NCBI RefSeq assembly: GCF_029017505.1 | Contig: NZ_JAQGEI010000032.1 | Location: 1-64,000 of the forward strand | Reading direction: 5' to 3' | Length of the DNA: 64,000 bases | From: Sedimenticola hydrogenitrophicus | Lineage (GTDB): Bacteria > Pseudomonadota > Gammaproteobacteria > Chromatiales > Chromatiaceae | In this document: positions 7,860 through 18,448 of the stretch, piece after piece | Position numbering within the stretch: the stretch's first letter is position 1 | Layout of the letters: every line of letters begins with the position of its first letter | The notes under the pieces: generated by a model | Database searches by the model: none | The model's input: the letters and a program-made list of their open reading frames with translations, nothing else | What the model was told of the DNA's origin: nothing | Translations under genes and position numbers: made by a program

Positions 7860-10800
7860 TCAGCGCTGCTCCGGTGTGGCCGGTGGATAGGTGGGGCCGG
7901 TGGGTGTGATTTTTTCCAGCAGGCGTGAGAAGAGCCCGGCGGGTTGCTCCGGGCTGTCGTCCGGCGCGGTTGCCCCGGTCGTGGCCTGCTCCCCGGTTGC
8001 CGTGGTCGGCGGGGCCGCTGGGTCATCATCCGCACCGCCCGGCTCCTTGACCGGGTCAGGCTCGCCGGTCGACGTGTTCGGGTCATCCGCTACTAGACGC
8101 TGGTCGGTTTCCGGGTTGTCCCGGGTCTTCGGCATCAGCACCGGGTCATCCCAACTGCCGGTCGCCATGTATTCCAGCCGGGTGGCCCGGTCGATGGAGT
8201 CCCCCATCAGCTGCTGGGCGATGAACAGGGCTGCGCCGACCGCCGGTCCCCCGGCGATGGCGCCGGCCAGGGGGATGCTGGAGGAGATCTTCGGGGTGAT
8301 GGTCACCAGGGCATCGAAATCCTCGGCACCCAGGCCGATACGGCCGGAGAGTTCGATATTGGCCGATGGCCCTTGCATGCGGAAGTCGTTGGTATAGGCG
8401 TCGCCCTCGTCCAGCAGGAAAGTGCCCTCGATGCCGTCAAAGGTGAAGCCTTTCTTGAAGATGTCGCTGAAATCGAATGTCAGGCGACGTCGCAGCGCCC
8501 CCAGGTTGAACAGGCCGAACAGCCGTCCCACGCCGGGATCGACCTTGAGGAAGCGCCCCTTGCCGATCCGCATGCCCAGTTGGCCGTTGAGCCGCCGGGT
8601 GCTGAAGTCGAGGGGAGTCCCCCGCCAGTCGAGCCGGCTGTCGATCTCCACCGCTGCCCCGTCGACATTGGTTGAGAGCTGCAGGTCCTGGAGCACCGAG
8701 CCGAGATCGCGGCTGGAGATGGAGAGATCGAGCCGGGAGCTGGACACCAGCGACGGGTCCGCCTGCCAGCTGCCGGAGGCGGAAAGCTGCAGGCGCTCCG
8801 AGTTGAGCGACAGGGTCTGCAGCGCCAGGCCGTTATCGCGATGCTGGGTGATCAGCTGCAGCCCGCCGAACGGTTGGTCATTGATGGTGACCCGGGCGAT
8901 CTTTGCCTCGACGGCCGGAATCCGCTTGGGGTCGAGGCGCTCGCCCGGCTCCCGGGGGCTCAGCGCCTCACCCTCGAACAAGGTGTCGTCGATATGCAGA
9001 TTCAGATAGTCGAGGGTCAGTCTGATAGGAGCTTCCAACGGGCGCAGCGGCACCATGACTTCGCCGGCAAAGTGGCTGCTGCTGAAGTGGCCGTTCCACT
9101 CCCCTGGGCGCTGGGTCAGGTCGAGCGTGAAATCCGCCACCGTGGCCTGTTTGAACAGCAGTTGATCCGCCGTGAGCTGGAGGCGTTGTGGTACCGTCGT
9201 CCCGGTATCCGGCGCGCTGTCGCCCAGCAGGTCCAGCCAGGGGTCCAGTCGCAGCCGTTTCAGCCGGGCGCTGACGACGGCCGACGGGGAAGCTTCGAGC
9301 GGCAGCAGAATACCGCCCTCGGCCCAGTCGCTGATGATGTCTCCCTCCCAGTGAGTCTCCCCCCGGTTCAGCGAGACCCGCACTTGGTCGGTCTCCTGTC
9401 CGCCAATTTCCAACCGCCCTATCTCCAGTGCCAGGCGGTTCAGTGGCGGCAGCCGGGTGGCGGGCTGTGGCGTCCCGATGCGCTCGAGCCAGGGTTCCAG
9501 TTGCAGCCGTTCCAGTCGCCCCGTCAACTCCAGGCCCGGCGCCTGCGGCCGGGTGGCCCGGGCGCCGCCCAGCACAATGGCGCCGCGTAGCAGCCGCAGC
9601 TGTTCTGGGCGGCTGCGATCGATCGCCAGCGCCATGTCGACCTGATCGTCGTAGCGGATATGCAGTGGCTGTTCCAGTCCGCCGTTGAGCCGGGTCTCCA
9701 GCAGCAGGGGGCGTGCGGCCTCGGCCGTTTTGCCCAGGGGTGCCGGCTGATCGATACGGATACCGACCAGGTCCGAGCTGACGCGCACCGCTACCGGGGC
9801 GTCCGGTCCGGCGGCGAAGTGGGGGATATCCAGGTCCAGCTGCCACTGGCTGCTGCCCGCGGCAAACGCACCCAGATCGATCGTCGGGAGCTGCTGCTGC
9901 AGGGTGGCGACGGGCAGGTTGCCCGTGGCGGTGAAGCGGGTGGCGGCCGGGTTGGCCTCCGGGGCCGAGACATCGATCCTGACCGGCCGCTCAAATACCC
10001 GGCCGGTGATTCCCTTGGCAAAGAGATGTTTCTGATCGAACTGCAGGTCGCCGCGCAGATCGTCCAGGGAGATCCGCCACGGCTCCAGCCGCAGCCGGGA
10101 ATCGAGGAAACTGAGCCGGCCGCCCAGCGTGAAAGTGGCGTCGTCTTCGATCGGCAGGCGGAAGGTGATGCCGAGCCGGGTCTCGCCCTCGCCGCCGAGG
10201 TCCTTCACCAGGGGGGCGAATTCGACCCGCAGCGGCGATTCGCGCAGCAGCCGCAAGTGATCGGTCAACGGGCCCTCCACGCTTCCGGTCAGCTCCAGGG
10301 GCGAGGTGTGGGCGAGATGATCGATTCGGGCATGGGCGGCGGTGAGCCGGCTGTCCAGGATCTCGCCACTGCTGGCCCAGGCGTCAAAGCTGTTGTTGAG
10401 GAAGCGCACATCGGCATTCAGGTTGCCCAATGCCGGCCATTCCGGCCAGTAGTCGAGCTGCAGGTCCGCCACGTTGAAGAACACCTCAAAGCGTCCACTG
10501 TGGCTCGCCGCGAAGGGGAAGTCCGCCAGCGGCCCCCGCACCAGCGCGCTCCCCTGGGTGACATGACCGCTGCCGATGCTGCGGTCCACCCACTCGACCA
10601 CGCGCTTCGGCATGATGGCGGTGGGCAGGTAGCGGTGGGTGGTGCGGGCATCGCCATCCCAGAAATCGCTCTGCAGGTCCAGGAACAGCGGCCCCTGTCC
10701 CGGCTCGGGAATGGTCAGCTGCAGTCGGCTCAGGGTGTGGATGTCGTCATTCTCCGCCAGTAGCCGCGGGCTGGAGATGACCAGCTCGCCGTCCGGCCGG

Positions 10801-12218
10801 TGCTGCCATCTCAGGTCGCCCTGCAGGCGCCGCAACCGCAGCGGGTCCCGGAACAGCTCGGCAAAATCCACGGATATATCCGTCGCGTCCAGGGAGATTG
10901 TGCCCTGTCGGGCATCCATCCAGAAGCGCAGCGGCAGGTTGCGCACCCCCGGCAGGTCTTTCCAGGGGCTGGAGGTGAATTGCGTTATCTCGCCACTGGC
11001 CGACCAGCGGTCGTCTTGCGCCTGCTGCCGGTAATCCAGGCGCAGATTGTTCAGGCTGCCGGACGCCTCCACCCGCCGCAGCATCTGCTCGATACCACTG
11101 TCGGGCAGGGGGAACAGGGTGCTGATGGCGTGGATGTCTTCCAGCCGCAGCCGGCTGCTGCCGGCGCGGAAGCGCCAGTCGCCCTGCGGGTCCTGTTCGG
11201 CGATGACGCCGACCCGCGACTTGGGCCACTCGCGGCCATTGCGTATGATCTGCAGATCCACCAGGTCCAGCCGCCACCCCGTCGGCTGGCGCTGCAGCCG
11301 GATCGTCCCGGCGGCGTGGTCCAGCTGCAGCGTGCTGGCGGCCTGTAGCACTGACCCGGCCTGGCGGGTTATGGCGACCTGCTCCCACTGGGTGGTGCCC
11401 TCCAGGCTGATCAGCCCGTCTTGGTTCCACTCGCCCCACAGTTTGATCTCCGCCCGGCGGTTGTTGAAGCGGTAGTTGTCCGCCACGCGGCGGTTGAGCA
11501 GAAAGGCCAGATCGATGCCGCTGCTCTGCATGTAGCTGCGGGCGCTCCAGGTATCGAGCTTGTCCAGCTGGCCGTGCAGGTCGATGGCCAGTTCTATCCT
11601 GCCCTGGTGCTCGCCCGGCAGGCTGACGCTGCCGTTGAGCTGGTGCCGGGTGCCGCCGTTGCGCAGATTCAGGTTGACGTCCGTGAGGCGCAACGGCGGG
11701 GCCTGGACCGTCTGGTCGTCCCAGATTACCTCGCCTTTTTCCAGGCTGAGATGGGTCGGCAGGAGAAAGGCCGAGCTCCCGTCATCCGGGTTGAGTTCAT
11801 TCAGTTGATCCAGGTTGCCGATGGTGACAGCGCCGTCTTGCAGGCGCGTGACCCGCAGCCGGGGTGAGATGAAGGCCACCTTGCGGACCACCGGGCTCAA
11901 CTGCCGCAGCGAGTCGAGCAGACCGATGGTGATGCGTACCTCCTTCAGATAGAGGGAGGGCCTTTGGCTACGGGGATTGAACAATTGCAGGTCATGGAGA
12001 ACCAGCACCGGTCCCAGCCCCCGCCACGAACCCTGCAGTCGGCCCACCGCGACCGGCTGTCCCATCAGGTCGCTGGCCCACTCCTCCACCTCGGCCCGAT
12101 ACTGGGTCGCCAGCGGCGCCAGCAGCCGGCCGAAGATGATCAGCAGGGCGCTCAGGACGATCAGCAGGATCAGCAACCGTCGGGTGGTCCTGAGAGAAAA
12201 GTGATACAGACGCTTCAT
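7860..12218 (-). CDS. yhdP: YhdP-family AsmA-like envelope protein
   Basis: A very large (1452 aa) inner-membrane-anchored periplasmic protein. YhdP and relatives form long beta-groove bridges that move phospholipid from the inner to the outer membrane. An N-terminal membrane segment (about residues 12-35, LLILLIVLSALLIIFGRLL) is followed by a repetitive beta-rich region. The C-terminal AsmA-like domain has GKGRFLKVDPGVGRLFGLF and LSGRIGLGAEDFDALVTI-type segments. The last 100 residues are an acidic, Pro/Thr-rich tail probably disordered and variable. It starts 10 bp after rng ends, suggesting a maf-rng-yhdP operon. Confidence 0.95.
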   Translation of the reverse strand: MKRLYHFSLRTTRRLLILLIVLSALLIIFGRLLAPLATQYRAEVEEWASDLMGQPVAVGRLQGSWRGLGPVLVLHDLQLFNPRSQRPSLYLKEVRITIGLLDSLRQLSPVVRKVAFISPRLRVTRLQDGAVTIGNLDQLNELNPDDGSSAFLLPTHLSLEKGEVIWDDQTVQAPPLRLTDVNLNLRNGGTRHQLNGSVSLPGEHQGRIELAIDLHGQLDKLDTWSARSYMQSSGIDLAFLLNRRVADNYRFNNRRAEIKLWGEWNQDGLISLEGTTQWEQVAITRQAGSVLQAASTLQLDHAAGTIRLQRQPTGWRLDLVDLQIIRNGREWPKSRVGVIAEQDPQGDWRFRAGSSRLRLEDIHAISTLFPLPDSGIEQMLRRVEASGSLNNLRLDYRQQAQDDRWSASGEITQFTSSPWKDLPGVRNLPLRFWMDARQGTISLDATDISVDFAELFRDPLRLRRLQGDLRWQHRPDGELVISSPRLLAENDDIHTLSRLQLTIPEPGQGPLFLDLQSDFWDGDARTTHRYLPTAIMPKRVVEWVDRSIGSGHVTQGSALVRGPLADFPFAASHSGRFEVFFNVADLQLDYWPEWPALGNLNADVRFLNNSFDAWASSGEILDSRLTAAHARIDHLAHTSPLELTGSVEGPLTDHLRLLRESPLRVEFAPLVKDLGGEGETRLGITFRLPIEDDATFTLGGRLSFLDSRLRLEPWRISLDDLRGDLQFDQKHLFAKGITGRVFERPVRIDVSAPEANPAATRFTATGNLPVATLQQQLPTIDLGAFAAGSSQWQLDLDIPHFAAGPDAPVAVRVSSDLVGIRIDQPAPLGKTAEAARPLLLETRLNGGLEQPLHIRYDDQVDMALAIDRSRPEQLRLLRGAIVLGGARATRPQAPGLELTGRLERLQLEPWLERIGTPQPATRLPPLNRLALEIGRLEIGGQETDQVRVSLNRGETHWEGDIISDWAEGGILLPLEASPSAVVSARLKRLRLDPWLDLLGDSAPDTGTTVPQRLQLTADQLLFKQATVADFTLDLTQRPGEWNGHFSSSHFAGEVMVPLRPLEAPIRLTLDYLNLHIDDTLFEGEALSPREPGERLDPKRIPAVEAKIARVTINDQPFGGLQLITQHRDNGLALQTLSLNSERLQLSASGSWQADPSLVSSSRLDLSISSRDLGSVLQDLQLSTNVDGAAVEIDSRLDWRGTPLDFSTRRLNGQLGMRIGKGRFLKVDPGVGRLFGLFNLGALRRRLTFDFSDIFKKGFTFDGIEGTFLLDEGDAYTNDFRMQGPSANIELSGRIGLGAEDFDALVTITPKISSSIPLAGAIAGGPAVGAALFIAQQLMGDSIDRATRLEYMATGSWDDPVLMPKTRDNPETDQRLVADDPNTSTGEPDPVKEPGGADDDPAAPPTTATGEQATTGATAPDDSPEQPAGLFSRLLEKITPTGPTYPPATPEQR

Positions 12219-12228
12219 GGCGCGGAAC

Positions 12229-13683
12229 CTAGATCAACACCACATCGTAGTGTTCCTGGCTGTACAGCGACTCCGCCTGCAGCCGTATGTTTTTGCCGAT
12301 AAAACTGCTCAGTTCCGCCAGGGTGGCGGACTCCTCGTCCAGCAGCCGGTCGACCACCTCTTGCGAGGCCAGCACCAGCAGCGACTCGACGTCGAATTGC
12401 CGGGCTTCGCGCAGGATCTCGCGGAAGATCTCGTAACAGGTGGTCTCCGCCGTCTTCAGCGAGCCGCGGCCGCCGCAGCAGGGGCAGGGTTCACAGAGGA
12501 TGTGTTCCAGCGACTCGCGGGTGCGCTTGCGCGTCATCTCCACCAGTCCCAGGCTGGAGACCTCGGTGATGTGGGTTTTGGCATGGTCCCGCGCCAGGGA
12601 CTTCTCCAGCGCCCGCAGCACCTGGCGTTTGTGCTCCTCCTCGATCATGTCGATAAAATCGATAATGATGATGCCGCCGAGATTGCGCAGGCGCAGCTGG
12701 CGACAGATCGCCTGGGCCGCCTCCATGTTGGTCTTGAAGATGGTCTCTTCCTGGTTGCGGTGGCCGACGAAGGCGCCGGTGTTGACGTCGATGGTGGTCA
12801 TCGCCTCGGTCTGATCGATAATTAGGTAACCGCCGGACTTGAGCACTACCCGCTGCTCCAGCGCCTTCTGAATCTCGTCCTCGACCCCGTACAAGTCGAA
12901 AATGGGGCGCTCGCCCGGGTAGTACTCGATCTTGACCGGGCTGTCGGGGATCAGCTTTTCGGCGAACTGGGTCAGCCTTTGCCAGCTCTCCCGCGAATCG
13001 ATGCGCAGACGTTCCACATCCGCGGTGATCAGGTCCCGCAGGGAGCGCAGGTACAGGGGCAGGTCTTCGTGGATCATCTGCCGTGCGGGTGAGGTCTGCA
13101 GCCGGTCCTGGATGGCGTGCCAGAGCCGGGTAAGGAAGCGGATATCCGATTTCAGGGTCTCCTCGTCCACCCCGTCGGCGGCGGTACGGATGATGAAATT
13201 GCCGCTGAGCGAGGAGTCGCCGAAGAAGCCGGTGACGATCTCGCGCAGGCGGTTGCGTTCGTCCTCATCCTCGATCTTCTGGGATACCCCGAGGTTGCTC
13301 AGTGCCGGCATGAACACCAGATAGCGTGAGGGGATGGAGATGTGGGTGGTCAACCGGGCGCCCTTGGTGCCCAGGGGATCCTTGACCACCTGCACGATCA
13401 CCTCGGCGCCTTCCCGTACCAGCGCATTGATGCTGCTGTCGCTGTGGACGGCATCACCGTTGCTGATGTCCGATGCATGCAGAAAGGCGGCCCGTTCCAG
13501 GCCGATATCGACAAAGGCCGCCTGCATGCCGGGCAGCACCCGGCACACCTTCCCCTTGTAGATATTGCCGACCAACCCCTTGCGCTGGGTGCGCTCAATA
13601 ATGATCTCCTGCACCACGCCGTTTTCGATTACGGCGACCCGGGTTTCGGGCGGTGTGACATTGACCAGTATCTCTTCACTCAT
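12229..13683 (-). CDS. rng: Ribonuclease G
   Basis: This endoribonuclease of the RNase E/G family matures the 5' end of 16S rRNA and turns over some mRNAs. The 484-residue length is typical. An S1 RNA-binding domain occupies about residues 38-120 ([23 protein letters not shown]). The catalytic metal site residues lie in [12 protein letters not shown] (about 300) and IIDFIDM (about 345), and the zinc-link cysteines in [11 protein letters not shown] (about 404-414). The start codon overlaps the maf stop by 4 bp (ATGA), indicating translational coupling. Confidence 0.97.
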   Translation of the reverse strand: MSEEILVNVTPPETRVAVIENGVVQEIIIERTQRKGLVGNIYKGKVCRVLPGMQAAFVDIGLERAAFLHASDISNGDAVHSDSSINALVREGAEVIVQVVKDPLGTKGARLTTHISIPSRYLVFMPALSNLGVSQKIEDEDERNRLREIVTGFFGDSSLSGNFIIRTAADGVDEETLKSDIRFLTRLWHAIQDRLQTSPARQMIHEDLPLYLRSLRDLITADVERLRIDSRESWQRLTQFAEKLIPDSPVKIEYYPGERPIFDLYGVEDEIQKALEQRVVLKSGGYLIIDQTEAMTTIDVNTGAFVGHRNQEETIFKTNMEAAQAICRQLRLRNLGGIIIIDFIDMIEEEHKRQVLRALEKSLARDHAKTHITEVSSLGLVEMTRKRTRESLEHILCEPCPCCGGRGSLKTAETTCYEIFREILREARQFDVESLLVLASQEVVDRLLDEESATLAELSSFIGKNIRLQAESLYSQEHYDVVLI

Positions 13684-14279
13684 GGATGTTCTCTAATGGC
13701 GGCGAGAGGGGAAATTCCCGCGCGCTGAAGCAGTTCGCCGGTTTCGAACAGCGGCAATCCCATCACGCCGGAGAAGCTCCCTTCCAGGCGCGAGATGAAC
13801 AGCGCCCCGAGGCCCTGAATGGCATAGCCGCCCGCCTTGTCGGCGGGTTCGCCGCTCGCCCAGTAGGCGGCGGCCTCCGGCACGCGGATGGGGCGAAAAC
13901 GGACAGTGCTGACGCTCAGGCGGGTCTCTTCCCGTTGGCCGACAAGGGCTACTCCGGTAAGTACCTTGTGGGTGGTGTCGGAGAGCAGCGTCAGCATCGC
14001 GATGGCATCATCCCGATCCCGGGGCTTACCCAGAATCCGCTGCCCAGCCACGACCGCGGTATCGGCCCCGAGCACGGGCAGCGGGGGCTGCCGCGATAGG
14101 GCCTGGCGGCCGCTACGGGCCTTCTCCAGCGCCATGCGAATGACATATTCGGCTGGCACCTCGCCCGGCAGCGGGGTCTCATCGACGGCGACGCCGACTA
14201 CAGTGTGGTGGACCCCGATCTGTGTCAGGAGTTCACGCCGGCGTGGCGAATGGGAGGCAAGATAGATCAGCGGCTGCAT
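13680..14279 (-). CDS. maf: Maf-family nucleotide pyrophosphatase (septum-formation inhibitor)
   Basis: A 199-residue Maf protein that hydrolyses non-canonical or modified nucleoside triphosphates such as dTTP, UTP or methylated derivatives. The N-terminal [10 protein letters not shown] phosphate-binding motif, VDETPLPGE and LGADTAVV are all present. Related Maf proteins differ in substrate, and the exact one cannot be read here. It is the first gene of the maf-rng-yhdP-nit-tldD-tldE run, as in many gammaproteobacteria where mreBCD lies upstream; mre genes are not found here. Confidence 0.94.
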   Translation of the reverse strand: MQPLIYLASHSPRRRELLTQIGVHHTVVGVAVDETPLPGEVPAEYVIRMALEKARSGRQALSRQPPLPVLGADTAVVAGQRILGKPRDRDDAIAMLTLLSDTTHKVLTGVALVGQREETRLSVSTVRFRPIRVPEAAAYWASGEPADKAGGYAIQGLGALFISRLEGSFSGVMGLPLFETGELLQRAGISPLAAIREHP

Positions 14280-14575
14280 GGTTAGCCTGTGTTTCTGCTT
14301 CTGGACAAAACCGGTTGTTATGCCAACAGCGCGTGGTTAATTATTATCGAGTTCCGGATCGGCCCGGCTGTATTGCCAGGCACGCTCCGCAGCCTCTGTC
14401 GTTAACCCTACACCAGTGTGAAAATGAAAGACAGTAAAGAATATCCTTCGGATCTTCGGGTTGCCCCCATCCCCCCCGAGCGTAGTCGCGCCTGGCGCTG
14501 GGGGGCAATCCGCCTCCGGCCCCGAACCAATGCCCGGATAGGGTCCCTTTGGGGGGGCAGGCGCGGTGCTAGGGG

Positions 14576-15046
14576 TCAGGCGCGGTGATACGGGTGGTTG
14601 CGCAACAGGCTCCAGGCGCGATAGAGCTGTTCGGCCACCACCACCCGTACCAGGGGGTGGGGCAGGGTCAGCGGCGACAGGGACCAGCGCCCGTCCGCCT
14701 GCTGCAGGCAGGCCTCGGCCAAGCCTTCCGGACCGCCCACCAGCAGCGCGATGTCCGGCCCGGCACCCATCCACTCGCCGAGCTGATCGGAGAGTTGCTC
14801 GGTACTCCAGGCCTTGCCCCCGACATCCAGGGCGACGATACGGCAGCCCTTGGGGATCGCCTTGAGCATCCGCTCCCCCTCCTCGCGGACGGTGCGCTTC
14901 ACATCGGCGCTCTTGCCACGGTGGCCGGGCGCGATCTCGATCAGGTTCAGGGCGCACTCCGACGGCAGCCGCTTGGCGTACTCCTGGTATCCCTCCTGGA
15001 CCCAGTGGGGCATTTTGTTGCCGACGGAGATGAGGTGAATGATCAT
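14576..15046 (-). CDS. rlmH: 23S rRNA pseudouridine-1915 N3-methyltransferase RlmH
   Basis: A SPOUT-class methyltransferase that methylates pseudouridine 1915 in helix 69 of 23S rRNA on the 70S ribosome. The 156-residue length matches the family. The knotted SAM site is visible as [10 protein letters not shown], and the conserved C-terminus ends in [10 protein letters not shown]. rsfS lies upstream on the same strand, the conserved rsfS-rlmH pairing. The 296-bp gap between this gene and maf holds no feature I can support. Confidence 0.96.
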   Translation of the reverse strand: MIIHLISVGNKMPHWVQEGYQEYAKRLPSECALNLIEIAPGHRGKSADVKRTVREEGERMLKAIPKGCRIVALDVGGKAWSTEQLSDQLGEWMGAGPDIALLVGGPEGLAEACLQQADGRWSLSPLTLPHPLVRVVVAEQLYRAWSLLRNHPYHRA

Positions 15047-15182
15047 GCTGTTGGGGACGCGCTTCCGGTGGCGGCTACAGGTCTGGCGGGCGCATTGTAT
15101 CAGGGAATGTTGTCGAGTAGCCGTCCGCCTGGTTCATTCGGGACGACCGGCATGGTGCGGCCTGAATCCGATCCCTCGCGCT

Positions 15183-15410
15183 TCAATCCCCCAGCCCGTT
15201 GACACCGAACAGGATTGCCAGGAACCAGAGGATGCGGCGTGGCTGGATGGTGAACCAGCCGGCCACCGGGAGCAGGCCCAGCAGGAAAAAACCGGGCGTG
15301 TAGTAGGAGCGCGGCAGCAGCAGCAGCAGCAATAGCCAGGCGGCCAGCCAGAAGACGAACAGCAGGCTGAGTAAACGGATCGGTTTGGCGCGGTTTTCCG
15401 GGTTCGACAT
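15183..15410 (-). CDS. Small hypothetical membrane protein, 75 aa
   Basis: Two strongly hydrophobic segments are visible: LLSLLFVFWLAAWLLLLLLL (about 13-32) and a second around FFLLGLLPVAGWF. A third weak segment, ILWFLAILFGVNGL, ends the protein. The N-terminus is short and basic (MSNPENRAKPIR), predicting a cytoplasmic N-terminus. I recognise no family. Codon use agrees with a real gene, and it sits between rlmH and rsfS on the same strand. Confidence 0.6.
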   Translation of the reverse strand: MSNPENRAKPIRLLSLLFVFWLAAWLLLLLLLPRSYYTPGFFLLGLLPVAGWFTIQPRRILWFLAILFGVNGLGD

Positions 15411-15774
15411 GTCGGCATTCCATGCAAATTGTGTCGGGTCCGGGGGCTGGGGACCAGTTGAAGTCTTTGAGTCTTGCTGAGACGGTTGGTTCCTAATTGG
15501 GCTCCGTCCATCAAGGAATACAGTTCATTATAAAGGGCATAAATCGGTTTGGGTAGTCTATTTTTCCCGGTACTGCTCCAGGGCGTCGTTACGTCGGGCC
15601 GCCCTTTCGCGGATTCCGCCGCCGTGGACGCGTGCGGTCTTTCCTGTTGGGGGAATGGCGGCTTCATCCAGGCCGACCTACCGGCGACGCAGGATGCCGG
15701 TGAGCTTGCGAATCGCCACATTCCCGGTAAGGCTTGATGCGGGTTCGCGGGCGGTGACCGGGGCCGGGCCGGCG
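15411..15774. other. Intergenic gap with a short dispersed repeat
   Basis: No gene was found. The rsfS-proximal part (15685-15742) contains GCAGGATGCCGGTGAGCTTG, which recurs with similar flanks at 30017-30076 after algC. The rest is unremarkable. Confidence 0.5.
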
Positions 15775-16134
15775 TCAGTGGGGGGCCGCTTGTTGCGCGC
15801 TGTCGGCCGGTATGTCCAGATCCCACAGCCGCTCCAGCTGGTAAAAGTCCCTGACCTTGGTCTGCATGACGTGGACCACGATGCCATTGAGGTCCACCAG
15901 TACCCATTCGCCCTCCTTCAGCCCCTCCACGCCCAGTGGTGTTTCGCCCGCTTCCTTGGCCTGGAAGGCGACGGTTTCTGCGAGGGAGGTGACGTGTCGG
16001 TTGGAGGTGCCGCTGGCGATGATCATGAGATCGGTGATGGTGGTCTTGCCCCTGACATCGAGCACTTTGACATCGAGTGCCTTCATGTCGTCGAGAATTT
16101 TCATTATGAGGTCGCGAAGTTCGTCTGTCTGCAT
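15775..16134 (-). CDS. rsfS: Ribosomal silencing factor RsfS
   Basis: Binds ribosomal protein uL14 and blocks joining of the 30S and 50S subunits, lowering translation in stationary phase or starvation. The 119-residue protein carries the family core KVLDVRGKTTITDLMIIASGTSNRHVTSLA and GEWVLVDLNGIVVHVM, ending in FYQLERLWDLDIPA. It lies in the conserved nadD-rsfS-rlmH order. The last residues after the core (SAQQAAPH) are not conserved. Confidence 0.96.
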   Translation of the reverse strand: MQTDELRDLIMKILDDMKALDVKVLDVRGKTTITDLMIIASGTSNRHVTSLAETVAFQAKEAGETPLGVEGLKEGEWVLVDLNGIVVHVMQTKVRDFYQLERLWDLDIPADSAQQAAPH

Positions 16135-16174
16135 ATCTCTCTACGCTGTGATTGAATTTGAATACTACAAAAGC

Positions 16175-16356
16175 AATTTTATACCTGATTAGCAATGAAC
16201 GTCAGCTACGCGTACCGGACCGGAGCATCAGCACTCGTCATTCCCGCGAAGGCGGGAATCCAGGGTTTGCTGGCACCTCGAGTTGCGGCTGGATTCCGGC
16301 CTGCGCCGGAATGACGAAACTTGGCTGACCTTTCTTTCTAATCAGGATTTTATATT
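16175..16356. repeat. Inverted-repeat-bounded element between rsfS and nadD
   Basis: Outer arms ATACCTGATTAG and CTAATCAGGATTTTAT are imperfect inverted repeats. Inside are two facing arms, TCGTCATTCCCGCGAAGGCG (from 16236) and TTCCGGCCTGCGCCGGAATG, the REP-like motif also present in MITE family A. It is probably a non-autonomous or REP-type element. No target duplication was identified. Confidence 0.5.
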
Positions 16357-16395
16357 AAAACGGCCGGGGCCACCGAAATTTACCCGAACCAGGAG

Positions 16396-17010
16396 TCAGT
16401 CGGGCGAGTAGAGCCGACGCCGCCGGATCAGCTCGAGTACCGCATCCGGTAGCAGGTAGCGGGGCGATTGGCCACGCCGCAGCAGCTCCCGGATCCGGGT
16501 CGCCGAGATCTCCAGTTGGGTGACCTGCAGCGCCAGGATCAGTCCGGCCGCCTGCCGCTTCAGCTCCTCCGGGTCGTGAGTGAGGTGTTCGTGGTAGTGC
16601 ACCGGTTCAGGTTCCCCGGGGCGCTGCATCACCACCAGATGGGCCAGCCCGAGGATTGCCTCCGGTCGGTGCCAGGTGTGGAAACCGTTGAAGGCATCGC
16701 TGCCCAGCAGCAGGCAGAAGGTCTCCTCCGGCAGCTCCGTCCGGAGCGATTGCAGGGTATCCAGGGTGTAGGTCTTGCCGCTGCGCTCCAGCTCACGGGG
16801 GTCGATGCGGAACAGCGGGTTGTCATCCGCGGCGGCATGCAGCAGCGCCAGCCGCTGCGCTGCCGAGAGGGTCGGCTGGGCGCGGTGCGGCGGGTCACGC
16901 AGCGGAATCAGGCGGATCTGCTCCAGCCCCAGGTGCTGCTGCACGTCCAGCGCGGTACGCAGGTGGCCGTAATGGATGGGGTCGAAGGTACCGCCGAGTA
17001 TCCCGATCAC
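16396..17010 (-). CDS. nadD: Nicotinate-nucleotide adenylyltransferase
   Basis: Converts nicotinate mononucleotide and ATP to deamido-NAD, the central step of NAD synthesis. The 204-residue protein shows the nucleotidyltransferase signature GGTFDPIHYGHL at the N-terminus and the SATRIRELL motif (SxTxxR) near the C-terminus. It starts 14 bp after proA ends on the same strand, consistent with a proA-nadD-rsfS-rlmH transcript. Confidence 0.97.
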   Translation of the reverse strand: MIGILGGTFDPIHYGHLRTALDVQQHLGLEQIRLIPLRDPPHRAQPTLSAAQRLALLHAAADDNPLFRIDPRELERSGKTYTLDTLQSLRTELPEETFCLLLGSDAFNGFHTWHRPEAILGLAHLVVMQRPGEPEPVHYHEHLTHDPEELKRQAAGLILALQVTQLEISATRIRELLRRGQSPRYLLPDAVLELIRRRRLYSPD

Positions 17011-17024
17011 CGAGGGTCAGTCCG

Positions 17025-18296
17025 TCAGCCGCGGATGTGGCCATCGCCGAGGACGATGAATTTGACCGAGGTGAGCCCTTCCAGGCCCACCGGGCCGCGG
17101 GCATGGAACTTGTCGGTGGAGATGCCGATCTCCGCCCCCAGACCATATTCGAAGCCGTCGGCAAAGCGGGTGGAGGCGTTGACCATGACCGAGCTGGAGT
17201 CCACCTCGGTGAGGAAGCGGCGCGCCCGGGTGTAGTTCTCGGTGACGATGGACTCGGTGTGCCCGGAGCTGTGGCGGTTGATATGCTCGATCGCCTCGTC
17301 CAGCCCCCGGACCACCCGGATCGACAGGATCGGTCCCAGGTACTCGGTGTCCCAGTCGGCCTCGCTGGCCTCCTGGCACTCCTCCAGGATCTCCCGGCAG
17401 CGGGCGCAGCCGCGCAGCTCCACCCCGTGTTCGGCATAGGCGGCCGCCAGCATCGGCAGGATATCCTCGGCGATGGCCTCGGCCACCAGCAGGGTCTCCA
17501 TGGTGTTGCAGGTGCCGTAGCGCTGGGTCTTGGCGTTGACGGCGATGTCGAAGGCCTTGCCGTTGTCGGCCTGATCGTCGATATAGACGTGGCAGATGCC
17601 GTCCAGGTGCTTGATCACCGGCACCCGGGCGTCGTTGGCGATGCGCTCGATCAGCCCCTTGCCGCCGCGCGGGATGATCACGTCGATCGCCTCGGGCATG
17701 GTGATCATGGCGCCGACCGCCGCCCGGTCGGTGGTGGCGACCACCTGCACGGCGTCGCCCGGCAGACCGGCCCGCTCCAGCCCGCGCTGGATGCTGGCGG
17801 CGAGCGCCTGGTTGGAGTGGAACGCCTCGGAACCACCGCGCAGCACCGTGGCGTTGCCCGATTTCAGGCACAGGGCGGCGGCGTCGGCGGTGACGTTGGG
17901 CCGCGACTCGTAGATGATGCCGACCACGCCGAGGGGCACCCGCATGCGCCCCACCTGGATACCGCTGGGGCGGTAGCTCATATCGAAAATCTCACCGATA
18001 GGGTCGGACAGGGCGATGATCTGTGCAATCCCCTCCAGCATGCTGTCGATGCGCGCCGGGGTCAGCTCCAGACGGTCCAGCAGGGCGCTGTCCAGCCCCT
18101 TGGCCGCGCCCGTCTCCAGGTCCTTGCGGTTCTCCTGCATCAGGGCGTCACGGTTGGCCTGAATGTCCTCCGCGATCGCCTGCAGGGCGGCGTTCTTACT
18201 GGCGGTGGAGGCGGCGGCGAGGCGCCGCGAGGCGGCCCGGGCACGGCGGCCGAGGTCGGCCATGTAGGCGGTAACGTCGAGGATTTCGCTGGACAT
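17025..18296 (-). CDS. proA: Gamma-glutamyl phosphate reductase
   Basis: Second step of proline synthesis: reduces gamma-glutamyl phosphate to glutamate semialdehyde with NADPH. The 423-residue length from [12 protein letters not shown] fits the family (about 417). An in-frame ATG 48 bp upstream would add 16 unconserved residues. The catalytic cysteine is in [13 protein letters not shown], and [25 protein letters not shown] is the typical C-terminal stretch. proB is not in this window. Confidence 0.97.
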   Translation of the reverse strand: MSSEILDVTAYMADLGRRARAASRRLAAASTASKNAALQAIAEDIQANRDALMQENRKDLETGAAKGLDSALLDRLELTPARIDSMLEGIAQIIALSDPIGEIFDMSYRPSGIQVGRMRVPLGVVGIIYESRPNVTADAAALCLKSGNATVLRGGSEAFHSNQALAASIQRGLERAGLPGDAVQVVATTDRAAVGAMITMPEAIDVIIPRGGKGLIERIANDARVPVIKHLDGICHVYIDDQADNGKAFDIAVNAKTQRYGTCNTMETLLVAEAIAEDILPMLAAAYAEHGVELRGCARCREILEECQEASEADWDTEYLGPILSIRVVRGLDEAIEHINRHSSGHTESIVTENYTRARRFLTEVDSSSVMVNASTRFADGFEYGLGAEIGISTDKFHARGPVGLEGLTSVKFIVLGDGHIRG

Positions 18297-18448
18297 GCTG
18301 GTCACGCTGGTCGCTGTTTGCCGGAGATGGGTGCAGTCTAGCAAATTGTGCGGTGGTTGGGCATGGGGATTGACTGGCTGCGCATTTTCGGGAACCGCAT
18401 CGGCGTGGTTCGCACCTCACCGGCACTCTGCAATCCGCCGCGGAAGAG

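Noticed and set aside
7682-8086. A long N-terminal extension of the nitrilase gene
   Set aside because: The extra 135 residues are Arg/Pro-rich, overlap the end of yhdP and lack family support. The ATG at 7681 gives a normal-length protein.
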